NCBI GenBank assembly: GCA_028287035.1
Contig: JAQBQL010000259.1
Span: 1 to 64,000, forward strand
Direction of reading: 5' to 3'
Source of the DNA: Labilithrix sp.
GTDB lineage: Bacteria; Myxococcota; Polyangia; Polyangiales; Polyangiaceae
Length of the DNA: 64,000 bases
Shown: in pieces, positions 46,063-55,786 of the stretch
Position numbering within the stretch: position 1 is the first letter of the stretch
Layout of the letters: the number at the start of each line of letters is the position of its first letter
The notes under the pieces: model-generated
What the model was told of the DNA's origin: nothing
The model's input: only the letters and a program-made list of their open reading frames with translations
The model's database searches: none
Position numbers and translations under genes: made by a program

Positions 46063-46518
46063 ATGCGCGTCCATCTGGGCTCCGATCACGCGGGCTTCGC
46101 GCTGAAGGGCAAGATCGCCGAGCACCTCCGCTCGCTCGGTCACGAGCCCGTCGATCACGGTCCCGCCGCGTACGATGCCGAGGACGACTACCCGCCGTTC
46201 TGCTTCGCCGCCGCCGAGGGCGCGGCGGGCGAGCCGGGCGCGCTCGGCATCGTCATCGGCGGCTCCGGCAACGGCGAGGCGATCGCCGCGAACAAGGTGA
46301 AGGGCGTCCGCTGCGCGCTCGCGCACGACGAGGAGACGGCGCGTCTCGGCCGCGAGCACAACGATGCGAACGTGCTGTCGCTCGGCGCGCGCATCGTCGA
46401 CGAGGCGACCGCGCTTCACCTCGTCGACGTGTTCGTGAAGACGCCCTTCAGCAAGGGCGAGCGTCACGTGCGGCGCATCGCACTGCTCGCTGCGTACGAG
46501 GAAACGCAGCGGAAATAA
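46063..46518 (+). CDS. rpiB: Ribose-5-phosphate isomerase B (actinobacterial-type site)
   Basis: This 151-residue enzyme interconverts ribose 5-phosphate and ribulose 5-phosphate. The start LGSDHAGFALKGKIAEHL is typical, and REHNDANVLSLGARI and the C-terminal RHVRRIALLAAYEETQ also match the family. The site reads GGSGNGEAIAANKV, where E. coli-type RpiB has a catalytic Cys in CGTG. The Ser/Glu version (Ser68, Glu72) is the one known from Mycobacterium, where Glu serves as the base. It lies one base after the aminotransferase stop. Confidence 0.9.
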   Translation: MRVHLGSDHAGFALKGKIAEHLRSLGHEPVDHGPAAYDAEDDYPPFCFAAAEGAAGEPGALGIVIGGSGNGEAIAANKVKGVRCALAHDEETARLGREHNDANVLSLGARIVDEATALHLVDVFVKTPFSKGERHVRRIALLAAYEETQRK

Positions 46519-46621
46519 GGGCATCCGTTATAGCGGCACGACATCGGTGTCATGGCCGAGGCGCGGGTGTCGCTCGACGGCAACGGTGGCTGCCGCAGGC
46601 CAAAATGCCTCGGTGACGGAG

Positions 46622-46684
46622 TTCTTGTCGCCGCAACATTTCGTGTAGCCTCGGTCCTTGAATGAACGGAGGCGCGTCCTCCGT
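46622..46684 (+). promoter_or_regulatory. Promoter and 5'-UTR hairpin of Cys-rich lipoprotein gene
   Basis: TTCTTG (46622-46627) and TAGCCT (46646-46651) are 18 bases apart, a plausible sigma70-like pair. Downstream an inverted repeat ACGGAGG (46666-46672)/CCTCCGT (46678-46684) would fold at the transcript 5' end. The predicted leader to ATG 46773 is about 115 bases and contains AAGGAG as ribosome site. The rest of 46519-46772 shows no gene. Confidence 0.4.
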
Positions 46685-46772
46685 CCATCACACGTCGAGC
46701 CGCTCGCTGGCCACCTCTGGCCCCAGCACTCGTCGCCAGTCTGCGTTCTCACGTTCTCAAGGAGAGCTTTGC

Positions 46773-48044
46773 ATGAAAAACCTGAATCGCTTCAAGGCGC
46801 CCCTCGCGGTCGTCGCCGCCCTCGCCCTTCCCGTCCTCAGCAATGGCTGCAGCAGCAGCGACGGTGGCATCGGCAACCCGCTCGGTGACATCTGCTGCAC
46901 GGACTTCAAGGTCGGCGCGGATCTCTCGGGCGTGAACTTCGGCGTCGACGCCTCCATCAAGGGCCAGTTCTCGGTCCTCGCCCAGGCGGGCTCGGACTTC
47001 TCGGGCGTCGCCTCGGCGATGATCGACGACGTCACCAGCGCCTGCATGGGCATCGCGACGGACCTCGGCGTCTCGGACGCGGACCGCACGGCCGCCGAGG
47101 GGATCACGAACCCGACGGATCGCGTCAAGAAGTGGTGCGAGCTCGCGGTCGGCCAGATCAAGGCGCAGGGCGTTGCCTCCGGCACGCTCGACATCACGCC
47201 GCCGTCCTTCAAGTGCGAGGCCTCGGTCGAGGCCAAGGGAAGCTGCCAGGCCAAGTGCTCGGTCGACGGCAAGTGTGACATCAAGGCGACCCCGCCGAAG
47301 TGCACGGGCGGCACGCTCGTCGTCCAGTGCAGCGGCTCGTGCGACGGGTCGGTCGACCCGGGCGGCATCGACTGCAAGGGTTCTTGCACCGCGACCGCGA
47401 GTGGCAAGTGCACCGCGACGGGCGGCGTCGAGTGCCAGGGCCGCTGCGAGGGTACCTGCGAAGGCACCACCGACTCCGGCGGTAACTGCCAGGGCAACTG
47501 CAAGGGCAGCTGCTCGGCGACGAAGCCGGGCGTTGCGTGCAACGGCAGCTTCGAGGGCAAGTGCACCGGCTCCTGCGCGGCGACCGGCCCGTCGGCCAAG
47601 GTCGAGTGCAGCGGCGGCTGCTCGGCGGACGCGACTCCGCTGAAGTGCACGGGCGGCAAGATGGAAGGCGGCTGTCAGGTCGACGCGAAGTGCGACGCGA
47701 ACTGCGACGCGTCCGTCAACGCGAAGGCGAGCTGCGATGTCGAGCCCTTCAGCATCACGGCCAAGGGCAACGCGAACGCGAACGTCGAGGCGGTCATCGC
47801 GACCCTTCGCGTGAACCTCCCGAAGCTCCTCCTCGCGGTCAAGGCGCGCGGCGAGGCGATCACCAGCATCGCGGGTAACTTCTCCGGCAAGGGCACCGTC
47901 GACGTGATTGCCGATCCGGGCAAGCTCGGCGTCAAGGGCACCGCATGTGCGGTCGCCATCGTCTCGGCCCTCGGCGCGGGCGCTCAGAACGCGGCCGCTT
48001 CGATCGAAGCGGGCCTCACCGTCACGGGTCAGGTCGGCCTCTGA
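46773..48044 (+). CDS. Surface lipoprotein with CxGxC repeats, 423 aa
   Basis: An AAGGAG ribosome site precedes MKNLNRFKAPLAVVAALALP, whose lipobox ends SNGC. Residues 40-150 form a mixed domain. The middle, about 145-330, is a run of Cys-Gly repeats of the form CxGxCxGxC, for example VECQGRCEGTCEGTTDSGG and NCQGNCKGSCSATKPG. These should form a rod cross-linked by disulfides. The C-terminal 90 residues are a helical domain. No enzyme signature is seen. It is a stand-alone unit with its own promoter and terminator. Confidence 0.75.
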   Translation: MKNLNRFKAPLAVVAALALPVLSNGCSSSDGGIGNPLGDICCTDFKVGADLSGVNFGVDASIKGQFSVLAQAGSDFSGVASAMIDDVTSACMGIATDLGVSDADRTAAEGITNPTDRVKKWCELAVGQIKAQGVASGTLDITPPSFKCEASVEAKGSCQAKCSVDGKCDIKATPPKCTGGTLVVQCSGSCDGSVDPGGIDCKGSCTATASGKCTATGGVECQGRCEGTCEGTTDSGGNCQGNCKGSCSATKPGVACNGSFEGKCTGSCAATGPSAKVECSGGCSADATPLKCTGGKMEGGCQVDAKCDANCDASVNAKASCDVEPFSITAKGNANANVEAVIATLRVNLPKLLLAVKARGEAITSIAGNFSGKGTVDVIADPGKLGVKGTACAVAIVSALGAGAQNAAASIEAGLTVTGQVGL

Positions 48045-48080
48045 TGTGACGCACGGGTCGGCCTAGCCGACTCGAACGTA

Positions 48081-48122
48081 GCGAGAGGCGGCGCCCCCAT
48101 CGGGCGTCGCCTCTCGCGTTTT
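48081..48122 (+). terminator. Rho-independent terminator
   Basis: GCGAGAGGCGGCGCCC (48081-48096) pairs with GGGCGTCGCCTCTCGC (48102-48117), a 16-bp stem with one G-U pair, followed by TTTT. It lies 36 bases after the stop of the Cys-rich lipoprotein gene. This is the strongest terminator hairpin in the window. Confidence 0.9.
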
Positions 48123-48189
48123 GTGGGTGCGGGGTTGGTGCGGATCGGAAAGCGGTAGGAGCCAACGTTGCCGCTCGGACGATGCCCGA

Positions 48190-48381
48190 TGCGACGAGCA
48201 GCGTCCGCACGAAGAGCTCGCCCAGCTGCTCGGCGTTGCCGAGTACCTCCCCTGGCTCCTCGCCGACCCGGAGGATCGATCGGCCGCGTTTCGCGAATAG
48301 CTCGTTGGCCTCCCCGGCAAATATCCATCGTGCACGTTCGCTGTCGAGAGATTCGACAAAATGGAATTGGGTCGATGGTGA
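48190..48381 (+). pseudogene. Gene remnant with in-frame stop
   Basis: One frame reads like a real protein: RPHEELAQLLGVAEYLPWLL, then ADPEDRSAAFRE, a TAG at 48298-48300, then LVGLPGKYPSCTFAVERFDK and MELGRW before TGA 48379. Upstream of about 48190 the frame becomes Arg/Cys/Ser-rich and unlike a protein. So this appears to be the C-terminal part of a gene whose 5' end was lost and whose middle acquired a stop. No family is recognised. The gap 48123-48486 holds only this remnant. Confidence 0.4.
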
Positions 48382-48486
48382 GCCATCGAAATACGTCTCG
48401 AACGCTTCTCGACGGACAGATCGGCGGCGCTGCCGCGAGACGCGGTTTCCACAGCTACTTCTTGTTTAGGATGCACTGAAACACCC

Positions 48487-48783
48487 ATGCTTACCGAAAC
48501 GGACGCTCGCCAGAAGATCGCGAACCTCTTGGTCGAGTGGGGGCGCCACGTCGAGGGCGGCCTCGCGTTGGTCGAAGAGATGACGCTCGAGAAGCCGTAT
48601 GGCTGGGTCTTCTTCTACAATTCGCGTCGCTACGTTGAAACTCGCGATATCTTCCAATCCGTCGCCGGGAATGGCCCTGTCGTCGTTCTCGCTGCAACGG
48701 GTGAGGCGGTGCGTCTCGGATCTGCGCGCCGCCCGGAGGAAGAGATTGCCGCTTTCGAGAAGCAGCGGAGCCTTCTCGGATAG
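48487..48783 (+). CDS. YrhB/Imm35-like immunity protein
   Basis: This 98-residue cytosolic protein matches E. coli YrhB and the polymorphic-toxin immunity family Imm35: KPYGWVFFYNSRRYVETRD, then AGNGPVVVLAATGEAVRLGS, then RRPEEEIAAFEKQR. Immunity proteins of this type bind and block a cognate toxin. No toxin gene lies beside it. Base composition and codon use are visibly less GC-biased than in flanking genes, a sign of acquisition. It is the first of five small same-strand genes. Confidence 0.75.
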   Translation: MLTETDARQKIANLLVEWGRHVEGGLALVEEMTLEKPYGWVFFYNSRRYVETRDIFQSVAGNGPVVVLAATGEAVRLGSARRPEEEIAAFEKQRSLLG

Positions 48784-48816
48784 AGGCGGAGAAGGGCGAC
48801 CCTCCCAGTTGGTGAG

Positions 48817-49149
48817 ATGAAGATGGAAACGATGAAAGACATCACAGAACGATTCCGTTTCATCGACGACGTATTGGTCTACGTCGATTCTCCGGTGGAA
48901 GGTTTCGTGGTGCACGTTTCGAGCGGCGATCGCTACGCGTTCCGCACGCTCGAAATCGTCGAGAAGTCCGTCTGGCACTGGGTTCTCCTCCCGACAGACC
49001 CTCTGCAGCTCGCGGTCGCGGACGTCTTCACTTCTGCGAGGAAAAACCCTCCGTATCAATGGGTGAGTATCATCGAAGATCGGCGCGATGGCGTGCGCAG
49101 GCTACAGATGGTTGCGATGAACGGTGAGATCACGCGCCCGCCGATCTGA
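48817..49149 (+). CDS. Small hypothetical protein, 110 aa, in immunity-like island
   Basis: The ATG at 48817 has a GGTGAG ahead; ATGs at 48823 and 48832 are alternatives. The product has no signal peptide, and mixes beta strands (RFRFIDDVLVYVDSP, EGFVVHVSSGD) with helices. The size, isolation and mixed alpha/beta character fit immunity or antitoxin-like proteins, but no family is recognised. It lies 33 bases after the Imm35-like gene and has lower GC than the genome around it. Confidence 0.6.
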   Translation: MKMETMKDITERFRFIDDVLVYVDSPVEGFVVHVSSGDRYAFRTLEIVEKSVWHWVLLPTDPLQLAVADVFTSARKNPPYQWVSIIEDRRDGVRRLQMVAMNGEITRPPI

Positions 49150-49306
49150 CACGCCCGAGAACTGGGGCTTGCTGCAGATTGGTCGAAGCGGCGGCGCCCG
49201 GTGGCGAATTCGCCGGAATGCGAACGGTCGCTACGGGAACGTGGGCTCGGGCATTTCCAGCAGACGACATTCCAGGAATCGGCATTTGAGAGCTGAAGTT
49301 TCTCCC

Positions 49307-49700
49307 ATGAGCCAAGAAGACATGATTGATACCGTGAAACGCGTGCTCGTCGAGGAGGCTCAGAGCGATGTTGTCGGTCTCTGGGCCGTGCTCTGGCAGG
49401 TCAAAGCCGAACTTCCAATCCCTAACGACAGAGGAGGCCAAGGTCGCGACACTCGAAGTCGTTCGGGATGTGCTCAGCGGCGAGGAGGTCATCGTTGGTG
49501 AGTTCCGCGAAGAAGGCGGCGAGACCAGCTCGTTCGTTCCGTGGCAAACGTCGGTCACCGACGCGGTGCGGCGCATCGGTGCGGAGTGGGGTGTCCTCGG
49601 ACGGGATCCCAGTTTGGGCGAGATCGCATGGTTTGTCGCTCCACGTCTGCTGCCATTCGCGATGAATAGAGATCCGATGGCGAACGGCAGAAGGCCGTAG
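49307..49700 (+). pseudogene. Frameshifted small gene in immunity-like island
   Basis: ATG 49307 opens MSQEDMIDTVKRVLVEEAQS, then DVVGLWAVLWQVKAEL, and afterwards this frame becomes unlike protein. The next frame carries SLTTEEAKVATLEVVRDVLS, then FREEGGETSSFVPWQTSVTD and AEWGVLGRDPSLGEIAWFV. Both parts match a recurrent bacterial hypothetical family that has VLWQVRxELP, then a long helix, then GRxPxIGEIxWF. Removing one A from CCAATCCC near 49423 restores a single protein of about 130 residues. It is probably a recent inactivation or a sequencing error. Confidence 0.65.
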
Positions 49701-49810
49701 TTCAACCACACCCGCTTGGACCTGCCGGCGGCTCGACTTCTGGAACCCACGGTTGGTCGCTCCGCAGGACATCCTGCCCGCAAACCGATCGCTGGACGGT
49801 GAGGATGCCG

Positions 49811-50086
49811 ATGGATGCCGCCGAGAAGAAGGACCTCTTCGAGGCGCTCGAACGAGCGCAGTGGACGTGGCGCGAAGGAGCGCTTTACGCGCCAAACGGA
49901 ACCATGTGGCTCGATGGCGAGGATCCCTGGAACGGGGACCTTCGTTCATTTCGGGACCGCATGATCGGCCGTGCCAATCGAATTCGGCAAAATGTCCAAG
50001 CCTCGCTGGAGCACGCCGACGATGTGGAACGCTCGCTGGTCGATGCGGCCGGACTGATGGAGGTGCTTGACATGCTGCTCGAGTAG
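49811..50086 (+). CDS. Small hypothetical protein, 91 aa, in immunity-like island
   Basis: I use ATG 49811 because GAGG lies six bases upstream; ATG 49805 and GTG 49799 are in-frame alternatives. The protein is acidic and mostly helical, with AEKKDLFEALERAQWTWREG and a C-terminal VERSLVDAAGLMEVLDMLLE. No signal peptide or known family is seen. It sits in a run of small genes with low GC; the gap before it (49701-49810) holds nothing recognisable. Confidence 0.55.
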   Translation: MDAAEKKDLFEALERAQWTWREGALYAPNGTMWLDGEDPWNGDLRSFRDRMIGRANRIRQNVQASLEHADDVERSLVDAAGLMEVLDMLLE

Positions 50087-50207
50087 GGCGGCGGTGATCG
50101 TCCTGTCCGTCACGCCTGAGCTGTCGCCGGAGCGATGCGGATGCGTCGATTGCACGTGGCCTGTCGACAGGCCGTGAGCGCGGAGTAGCCCCTTACCGAC
50201 GTCCGAG

Positions 50208-50795
50208 ATGGCTGACTTCCCAGTTTCAGATGCAACAGAGCTGCACCTGCTGGTGCGTGCCCTGATCGAGGCGAAGCTGCCCGTCATGCCGCGAGATGGT
50301 GATCTCGCCGCGAGCCCGATCGTCGCACGCCTTGCCGAGCGAGCATCGTCGGCTCACGGAGAAGAGCCGAGCCTTCCGGGAGCGAAGGGAGACTGGCGCA
50401 AATTCTCGCCGGACCACGTCTACTGGGATGCCGCGGTGTCGAGATCTCTACTCGATGCGGATTGGCTGCGTAAGGCAACGCGTGAACAGCGGCAGGAGTA
50501 CGTTGCTCTCCTGGTCTCCCCGTTTCAGGCGACCGAGGAGGTGCTCGCGGCGCTGCTGGAACGAATCGAAGGCATCCTCGCGGTCCGACGGTCCTACGAG
50601 CTTTGGTTACGAGCGGGCCGGCCGCACGACGGTGGGGTCCTCGTTGTCCGTGAGCAGGAGGATGGGACCTTGCTCGTGCACGATCACGCGAAGACCGAAG
50701 TCCTCGCGACGAAGAACCGCTTCGACCTCTGGGAGTGGCTCAACGAGCGCGGCTTTCTTCGGGTCGGCTGCTACGTCGAGGAGCAAGCGACCTGA
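50208..50795 (+). CDS. Hypothetical protein, 195 aa, in immunity-like island
   Basis: This cytosolic protein begins at ATG 50208, starts with MADFPVSDATELHLLVRALI and has a C-terminal alpha/beta part (GGVLVVREQEDGTLLVHDHA, then FDLWEWLNERGFLRVGCY). The pattern of a helical N-half and strand-rich C-half occurs in toxin-neutralising proteins, but I do not recognise the family. It closes the run of small same-strand genes. A hairpin for the opposite strand follows. The gap 50087-50207 holds nothing I can identify. Confidence 0.6.
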   Translation: MADFPVSDATELHLLVRALIEAKLPVMPRDGDLAASPIVARLAERASSAHGEEPSLPGAKGDWRKFSPDHVYWDAAVSRSLLDADWLRKATREQRQEYVALLVSPFQATEEVLAALLERIEGILAVRRSYELWLRAGRPHDGGVLVVREQEDGTLLVHDHAKTEVLATKNRFDLWEWLNERGFLRVGCYVEEQAT

Positions 50796-50876
50796 GCCGC
50801 ACCATCAGCACCTATGGATCGAACAAGGCCGTCGCCACGAGGCGCGTCGCGTCCCCACCACCCCCGAACAAAGAAC

Positions 50877-50910
50877 AAGGCGGCCACTCCCCGGGGGAGC
50901 GCCGCCTTGC
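50877..50910 (-). terminator. Rho-independent terminator of tatA
   Basis: On the minus strand AAGGCGGCGCTCCC pairs with GGGAGTGGCCGCCTT with one small internal loop, and is followed by TTGTTCTTTGTTC. It starts 24 bases after the tatA stop. It also lies 81 bases after the plus-strand gene ending at 50795 and could act there as a weaker stop. Confidence 0.7.
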
Positions 50911-50933
50911 TTCACATCGCCACGGTCAGGAGG

Positions 50934-51170
50934 TCACGCCTCTTCGGTCGCTTCCTTCGTTTCCTTCTTCACGACGGTCTTCTTCACGACCTTCGCCGGC
51001 TTCTCGTCTTCCTCTTCCTCGTCGTCCGAACCCGCCTCCTTCAAGCCTTGCTTGAAGTTCTTGATGCCCTGACCGAGGCCCTTGCCGATGTCCGCGATGC
51101 GGCCGGCTCCGAAGAGGAGCAGGGCAATCAGCGCGATGACGATGAGCTCGGGTGCTCCGATGCTCCCCAT
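50934..51170 (-). CDS. tatA: Sec-independent translocase subunit TatA
   Basis: This 78-residue protein has the TatA layout: a short periplasmic start, a membrane helix at about 8-25 ([18 protein letters not shown]), the amphipathic helix [20 protein letters not shown] and a highly charged tail. AGGAGG lies at the right distance before ATG 51170. TatA oligomers form the pore that exports folded proteins with twin-arginine signals. Candidates for export here are the proteins at 27237 and 41623. No tatB or tatC is adjacent. Confidence 0.95.
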   Translation of the reverse strand: MGSIGAPELIVIALIALLLFGAGRIADIGKGLGQGIKNFKQGLKEAGSDDEEEEDEKPAKVVKKTVVKKETKEATEEA

Positions 51171-51213
51171 GGTGGCCTCCTGGTGCAGCGCCGAAGGGCG
51201 CACGCGGTTACCA

Positions 51214-52239
51214 CTATTTCGTACCCGAACGCCGCCCGACCGGCAAGAGCGCGGCGAGCCCAGCCGACATTGCGACCGCCGCGACCGCTGCCATGGGCAC
51301 GAGCACGAGGGCGAGCAGCCAGAGGGGCGAGGCCACCTCCGGCACCCGGATTTCCAGGCCCCGGAGGGCTCCGAGGGCCGCCAGCGGGCCCGCCGCGCCT
51401 ACCGCCACCGACGCAACGCTGCCGATGCGCCGTCTGCGCAATCGGAGCAGCGCGAGCACGCCGGCCGCGGAGGCGAGAGCTCCCGACACCGTGACCACGA
51501 CCGCCCGGAGCGCCGGCGGGATCGACGAAGCCTGCGCCCAGGGAGCGAGGCCACGGAGGGTCAGCGTGCTCACGTGGGCGCGGAAGGACACGCCGGCGGC
51601 GGAAGGCAGCGCGAGGCGCGCGTCGTCGAGATCGATGCGCCGGAGATCGTCGGTCACGCGCGCGCGGCTCGCCGTGTAGAGCACGCCGCCGATCGGCGCA
51701 CGGCCCACGAGCCGCGGGGCAGCGGGCGCCGGATGGCAGACCCACGTGGCCCCCACGAAGGGCACGGCGTGCGTCGCCGGCTCGCCGTGCGGCGCGGGAC
51801 CGGCGCACGCCGCTCGCCCCTCGTCGAGCAGCGCGCGGACGATGCGGCCCGGCGCGGCCGCGTCGCGACCGAGCGCCGCCGACGTGATGGCGAGGAGCAG
51901 CATGAAGAGCCCCGCCTGGGGCGCGAGCCGCTGCACCGTCTGCAGGGGCGACTCGCCCACCGAGGCGAGGACGTCCGCCTCGCCTCGCTCGACGAGGCGG
52001 GCCGTCGCGAGCGCCCACCCGACGGGCCACCCCACGAGGAGCGAGGCCTCCACCGCCACCTCGAGGAGGCTCCGCGCGAACGGCGCGAGCGTTCCCCACG
52101 GGATCGTCGCGTCGAGCACCCACGGCAGGAGCCGCACCGCCGCGCCGACGAGCGCTGCGATCAGCACGAGCCCCGAGGCCCATGCCGCCCGCCGGAGCGC
52201 CGCAGGCGCGAACGGATCGGTGGGGCGGGCAGCGGCCAT
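51214..52239 (-). CDS. Integral membrane protein, about five to six TM
   Basis: This 341-residue protein has hydrophobic segments at both ends ([52 protein letters not shown] near the N-terminus; [19 protein letters not shown] and [18 protein letters not shown] near the end). A soluble beta-rich region of about 120 residues lies between. This helix-soluble-helix plan is like the LptF/LptG transport permeases, and [14 protein letters not shown] is in the place of their coupling helix. The resemblance is weak and I do not assign it. Its stop is 43 bases from tatA. Confidence 0.65.
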   Translation of the reverse strand: MAAARPTDPFAPAALRRAAWASGLVLIAALVGAAVRLLPWVLDATIPWGTLAPFARSLLEVAVEASLLVGWPVGWALATARLVERGEADVLASVGESPLQTVQRLAPQAGLFMLLLAITSAALGRDAAAPGRIVRALLDEGRAACAGPAPHGEPATHAVPFVGATWVCHPAPAAPRLVGRAPIGGVLYTASRARVTDDLRRIDLDDARLALPSAAGVSFRAHVSTLTLRGLAPWAQASSIPPALRAVVVTVSGALASAAGVLALLRLRRRRIGSVASVAVGAAGPLAALGALRGLEIRVPEVASPLWLLALVLVPMAAVAAVAMSAGLAALLPVGRRSGTK

Positions 52240-52325
52240 GAAGGGCCGGCAGGATAGCGAGTCTTTCGGGGCGGGTGAACGTCATGGTAGCGTGGCGACA
52301 CCAACGCCAGGCGAGGGCTCTCTTC

Positions 52326-53060
52326 ATGCGCGATTCCAGTCTCACCCGCCGACTCCTCTCTGCTGCGCTCGCCACCGGCGTCGGCGCCGCTGCGCTCGTC
52401 GGCGCGCCGCGCGTCGCTCACGCGGAAGACGTGTCGCCGGATGGCAAGGGGATCGTGGGCACCGCGCTCCTCGGCGCCGAGGCGGTGGTCTTCACCGAGG
52501 CGATCATCGGCGTGCGCTCGCCGCTCGCCTACGGGCTGGGCGCAGCAGGCGGCGCCATCGCGGGCGGCCTCGGCGGCTACGCGATCGAGCAGTCGGTCGA
52601 CACGGGCCGCCTTCCGGCATACCTCCTCGCGGGCGGCCTGGCGCTCCTCATCCCGGCGCTCGTCGTCACCCTCGACCAGACGCGCTACCTCCCCGCGCAG
52701 GGCTCGCGCGACGACCGGCCCGTCGTGACGCCTCCCTCCGATCCGGGAAAGCCCGGCGGCAGCGCGGTCATCGGCGCCGAGCCGGCGTCCGCTCCCCCGC
52801 CCGCCGCGGCGCCCGGCGCGCCCGCGACGACGCCTGGCGGCACCACCCCCGCTGCGCCCTCCGGCGGCTCGGGCGGCGGCACGCAGCAGTCGCCGGTCCG
52901 CGCCCCGGCGACGTCGCTCATCGACTTCCACGACAGCTTCCGCGTGGGCGTGCCCCTCCCGCAGGTGAGGCCCACGTTCACCGCGTCGCAGAAGAAGGCG
53001 CTCGGCGTGGAGAGCAACGGGAGCGAAGTGCGCTTCCCCGTCGTGAACGTCACGTTCTGA
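52326..53060 (+). CDS. Exported membrane-anchored protein with Pro-rich linker
   Basis: This 244-residue protein starts at ATG 52326, giving the signal LSAALATGVGAAALVGAPRV with cleavage near VAHAED. Two hydrophobic stretches follow, a glycine-rich one (LAYGLGAAGGAIAGGLGGYA) and LLAGGLALLIPALVVTL. A Pro/Ala/Gly linker from about 135 to 195 ends in a short C-terminal domain. No family is recognised. It is a tail gene before a kinase; the 111-base spacer includes TAGCCT at 53117 and AAGGAG at 53160. Confidence 0.55.
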   Translation: MRDSSLTRRLLSAALATGVGAAALVGAPRVAHAEDVSPDGKGIVGTALLGAEAVVFTEAIIGVRSPLAYGLGAAGGAIAGGLGGYAIEQSVDTGRLPAYLLAGGLALLIPALVVTLDQTRYLPAQGSRDDRPVVTPPSDPGKPGGSAVIGAEPASAPPPAAAPGAPATTPGGTTPAAPSGGSGGGTQQSPVRAPATSLIDFHDSFRVGVPLPQVRPTFTASQKKALGVESNGSEVRFPVVNVTF

Positions 53061-53171
53061 GCGCGGCCGCCGCGCCGCGGCTGCTGTTTGTTCCTTTCCC
53101 CGGCTTCTCGCTGTAGCCTCGACATGACCGCGAACCTCGCGCGGTTCTTCGGGAATGCAGAAGGAGCCTAG

Positions 53172-54907
<1,736 letters not shown>

Positions 54908-54911
<4 letters not shown>

Positions 54912-55495
54912 GGCTCGCGGCCGCCGCCGCGCTGCTCGTCACCTTCGCGGCTCCCGCGCGGGCCGACGAACCGCCGCCGCGGCCCGCCCCTTCGTTCCCG
55001 CGCCACTTCGTCTTCGGTAACGGGCTCGCGCTCGTCATCACCAGCCTCTCCGTCGGCTACGAGCTCCTGCCGGCGGCGCACCATTCGTTCGGGCTGAACC
55101 TCCACGCGCAGTACGGGGGCGGCCTCGCGAGCGAGCTCGTCGGCGTGCACGGCGCGTTCGTCGGGATCGGCGACGAGATCGGCTACCGCTTCTACGGCGA
55201 CCGCGACGGGCCGTACGGGCCGTTCGTCGGCGCGTCGTTCCTCACGTCGGTCTACCACACGCAGAAGAGCATTTACCGCCTCGACCCGAGCGCGCTCGAG
55301 TACGTGCAGTGGGGGCCCGCGCTGGACCTCGGCTGGTCGCTCCACCTCGATCGCACGATCGTCCTCGCGTTCTCGATGGGTGCACAATACACGTTCACCA
55401 CGGTGGACGGCGACCGCCTCCCGCAGCTCACGCGCCTCCTCGTCGGCGACGGCCTGCGTCCGCGCGCCGGGATCCAGGTGGGTCGCGTCTGGTGA
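54908..55495 (+). CDS. Exported beta-barrel-like protein with apparent CTG start
   Basis: The frame from CTG 54908 encodes RLAAAAALLVTFAAPARA, followed by D, a clear signal peptide with an Ala-x-Ala cleavage site, then a beta-rich mature protein of about 175 residues (FVFGNGLALVITSLSVGYEL, GEIGYRFYGDRDGPYGPF). No ATG, GTG or TTG lies upstream in this frame for over 150 bases, and the first GTG at 55145 would remove the signal. The CTG overlaps the kinase stop as CTGA. Mature alternating strands suggest an outer-membrane barrel. Its role is unknown. Confidence 0.6.
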
Positions 55496-55512
55496 CCCGC
55501 GAGCCTCCAGGC

Positions 55513-55757
55513 AAACTCGTTCGGATCCCTGCCGTTCTGCGCGGCGGGCGGTGTGGCGAGGGTGGCAAAACTCGTTCGGATCCCTGCCGATCGGCGCGTC
55601 GAGCGGCGTGGCGGGGGTGGCCGAACTCGTTCGGATCCCTGCCGGCTTGCTCGCCCGCTGCACGTCGGGTCGCGAACGGTAGGGATCCGAACGAGTTTGG
55701 GCGGTCGAGACGCTCCGGGGCGCCGGCCTATCGTCAGGGATCCGAACGAGTTTGGCG
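55513..55757. repeat. Intergenic inverted-repeat cluster B (CGTTCGGATCC family)
   Basis: Between the barrel gene and the convergent Cys-rich lipoprotein lie five copies of the element seen at 12589-12783. Forward copies AAACTCGTTCGGATCCCTGCC occur at 55513-55534, 55567-55589 and 55622-55645, spaced about 54-55 bases. Inverted copies AGGGATCCGAACGAGTTTGG occur at 55681-55701 and 55735-55757. The intervening segments differ and are short. The forward-left, inverted-right order gives large potential hairpins read from either strand. The rest of the 291-base gap holds nothing else. Confidence 0.9.
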
Positions 55758-55786
55758 GCCGGCGGCGCGCCGCCCGGCGCGTCACG

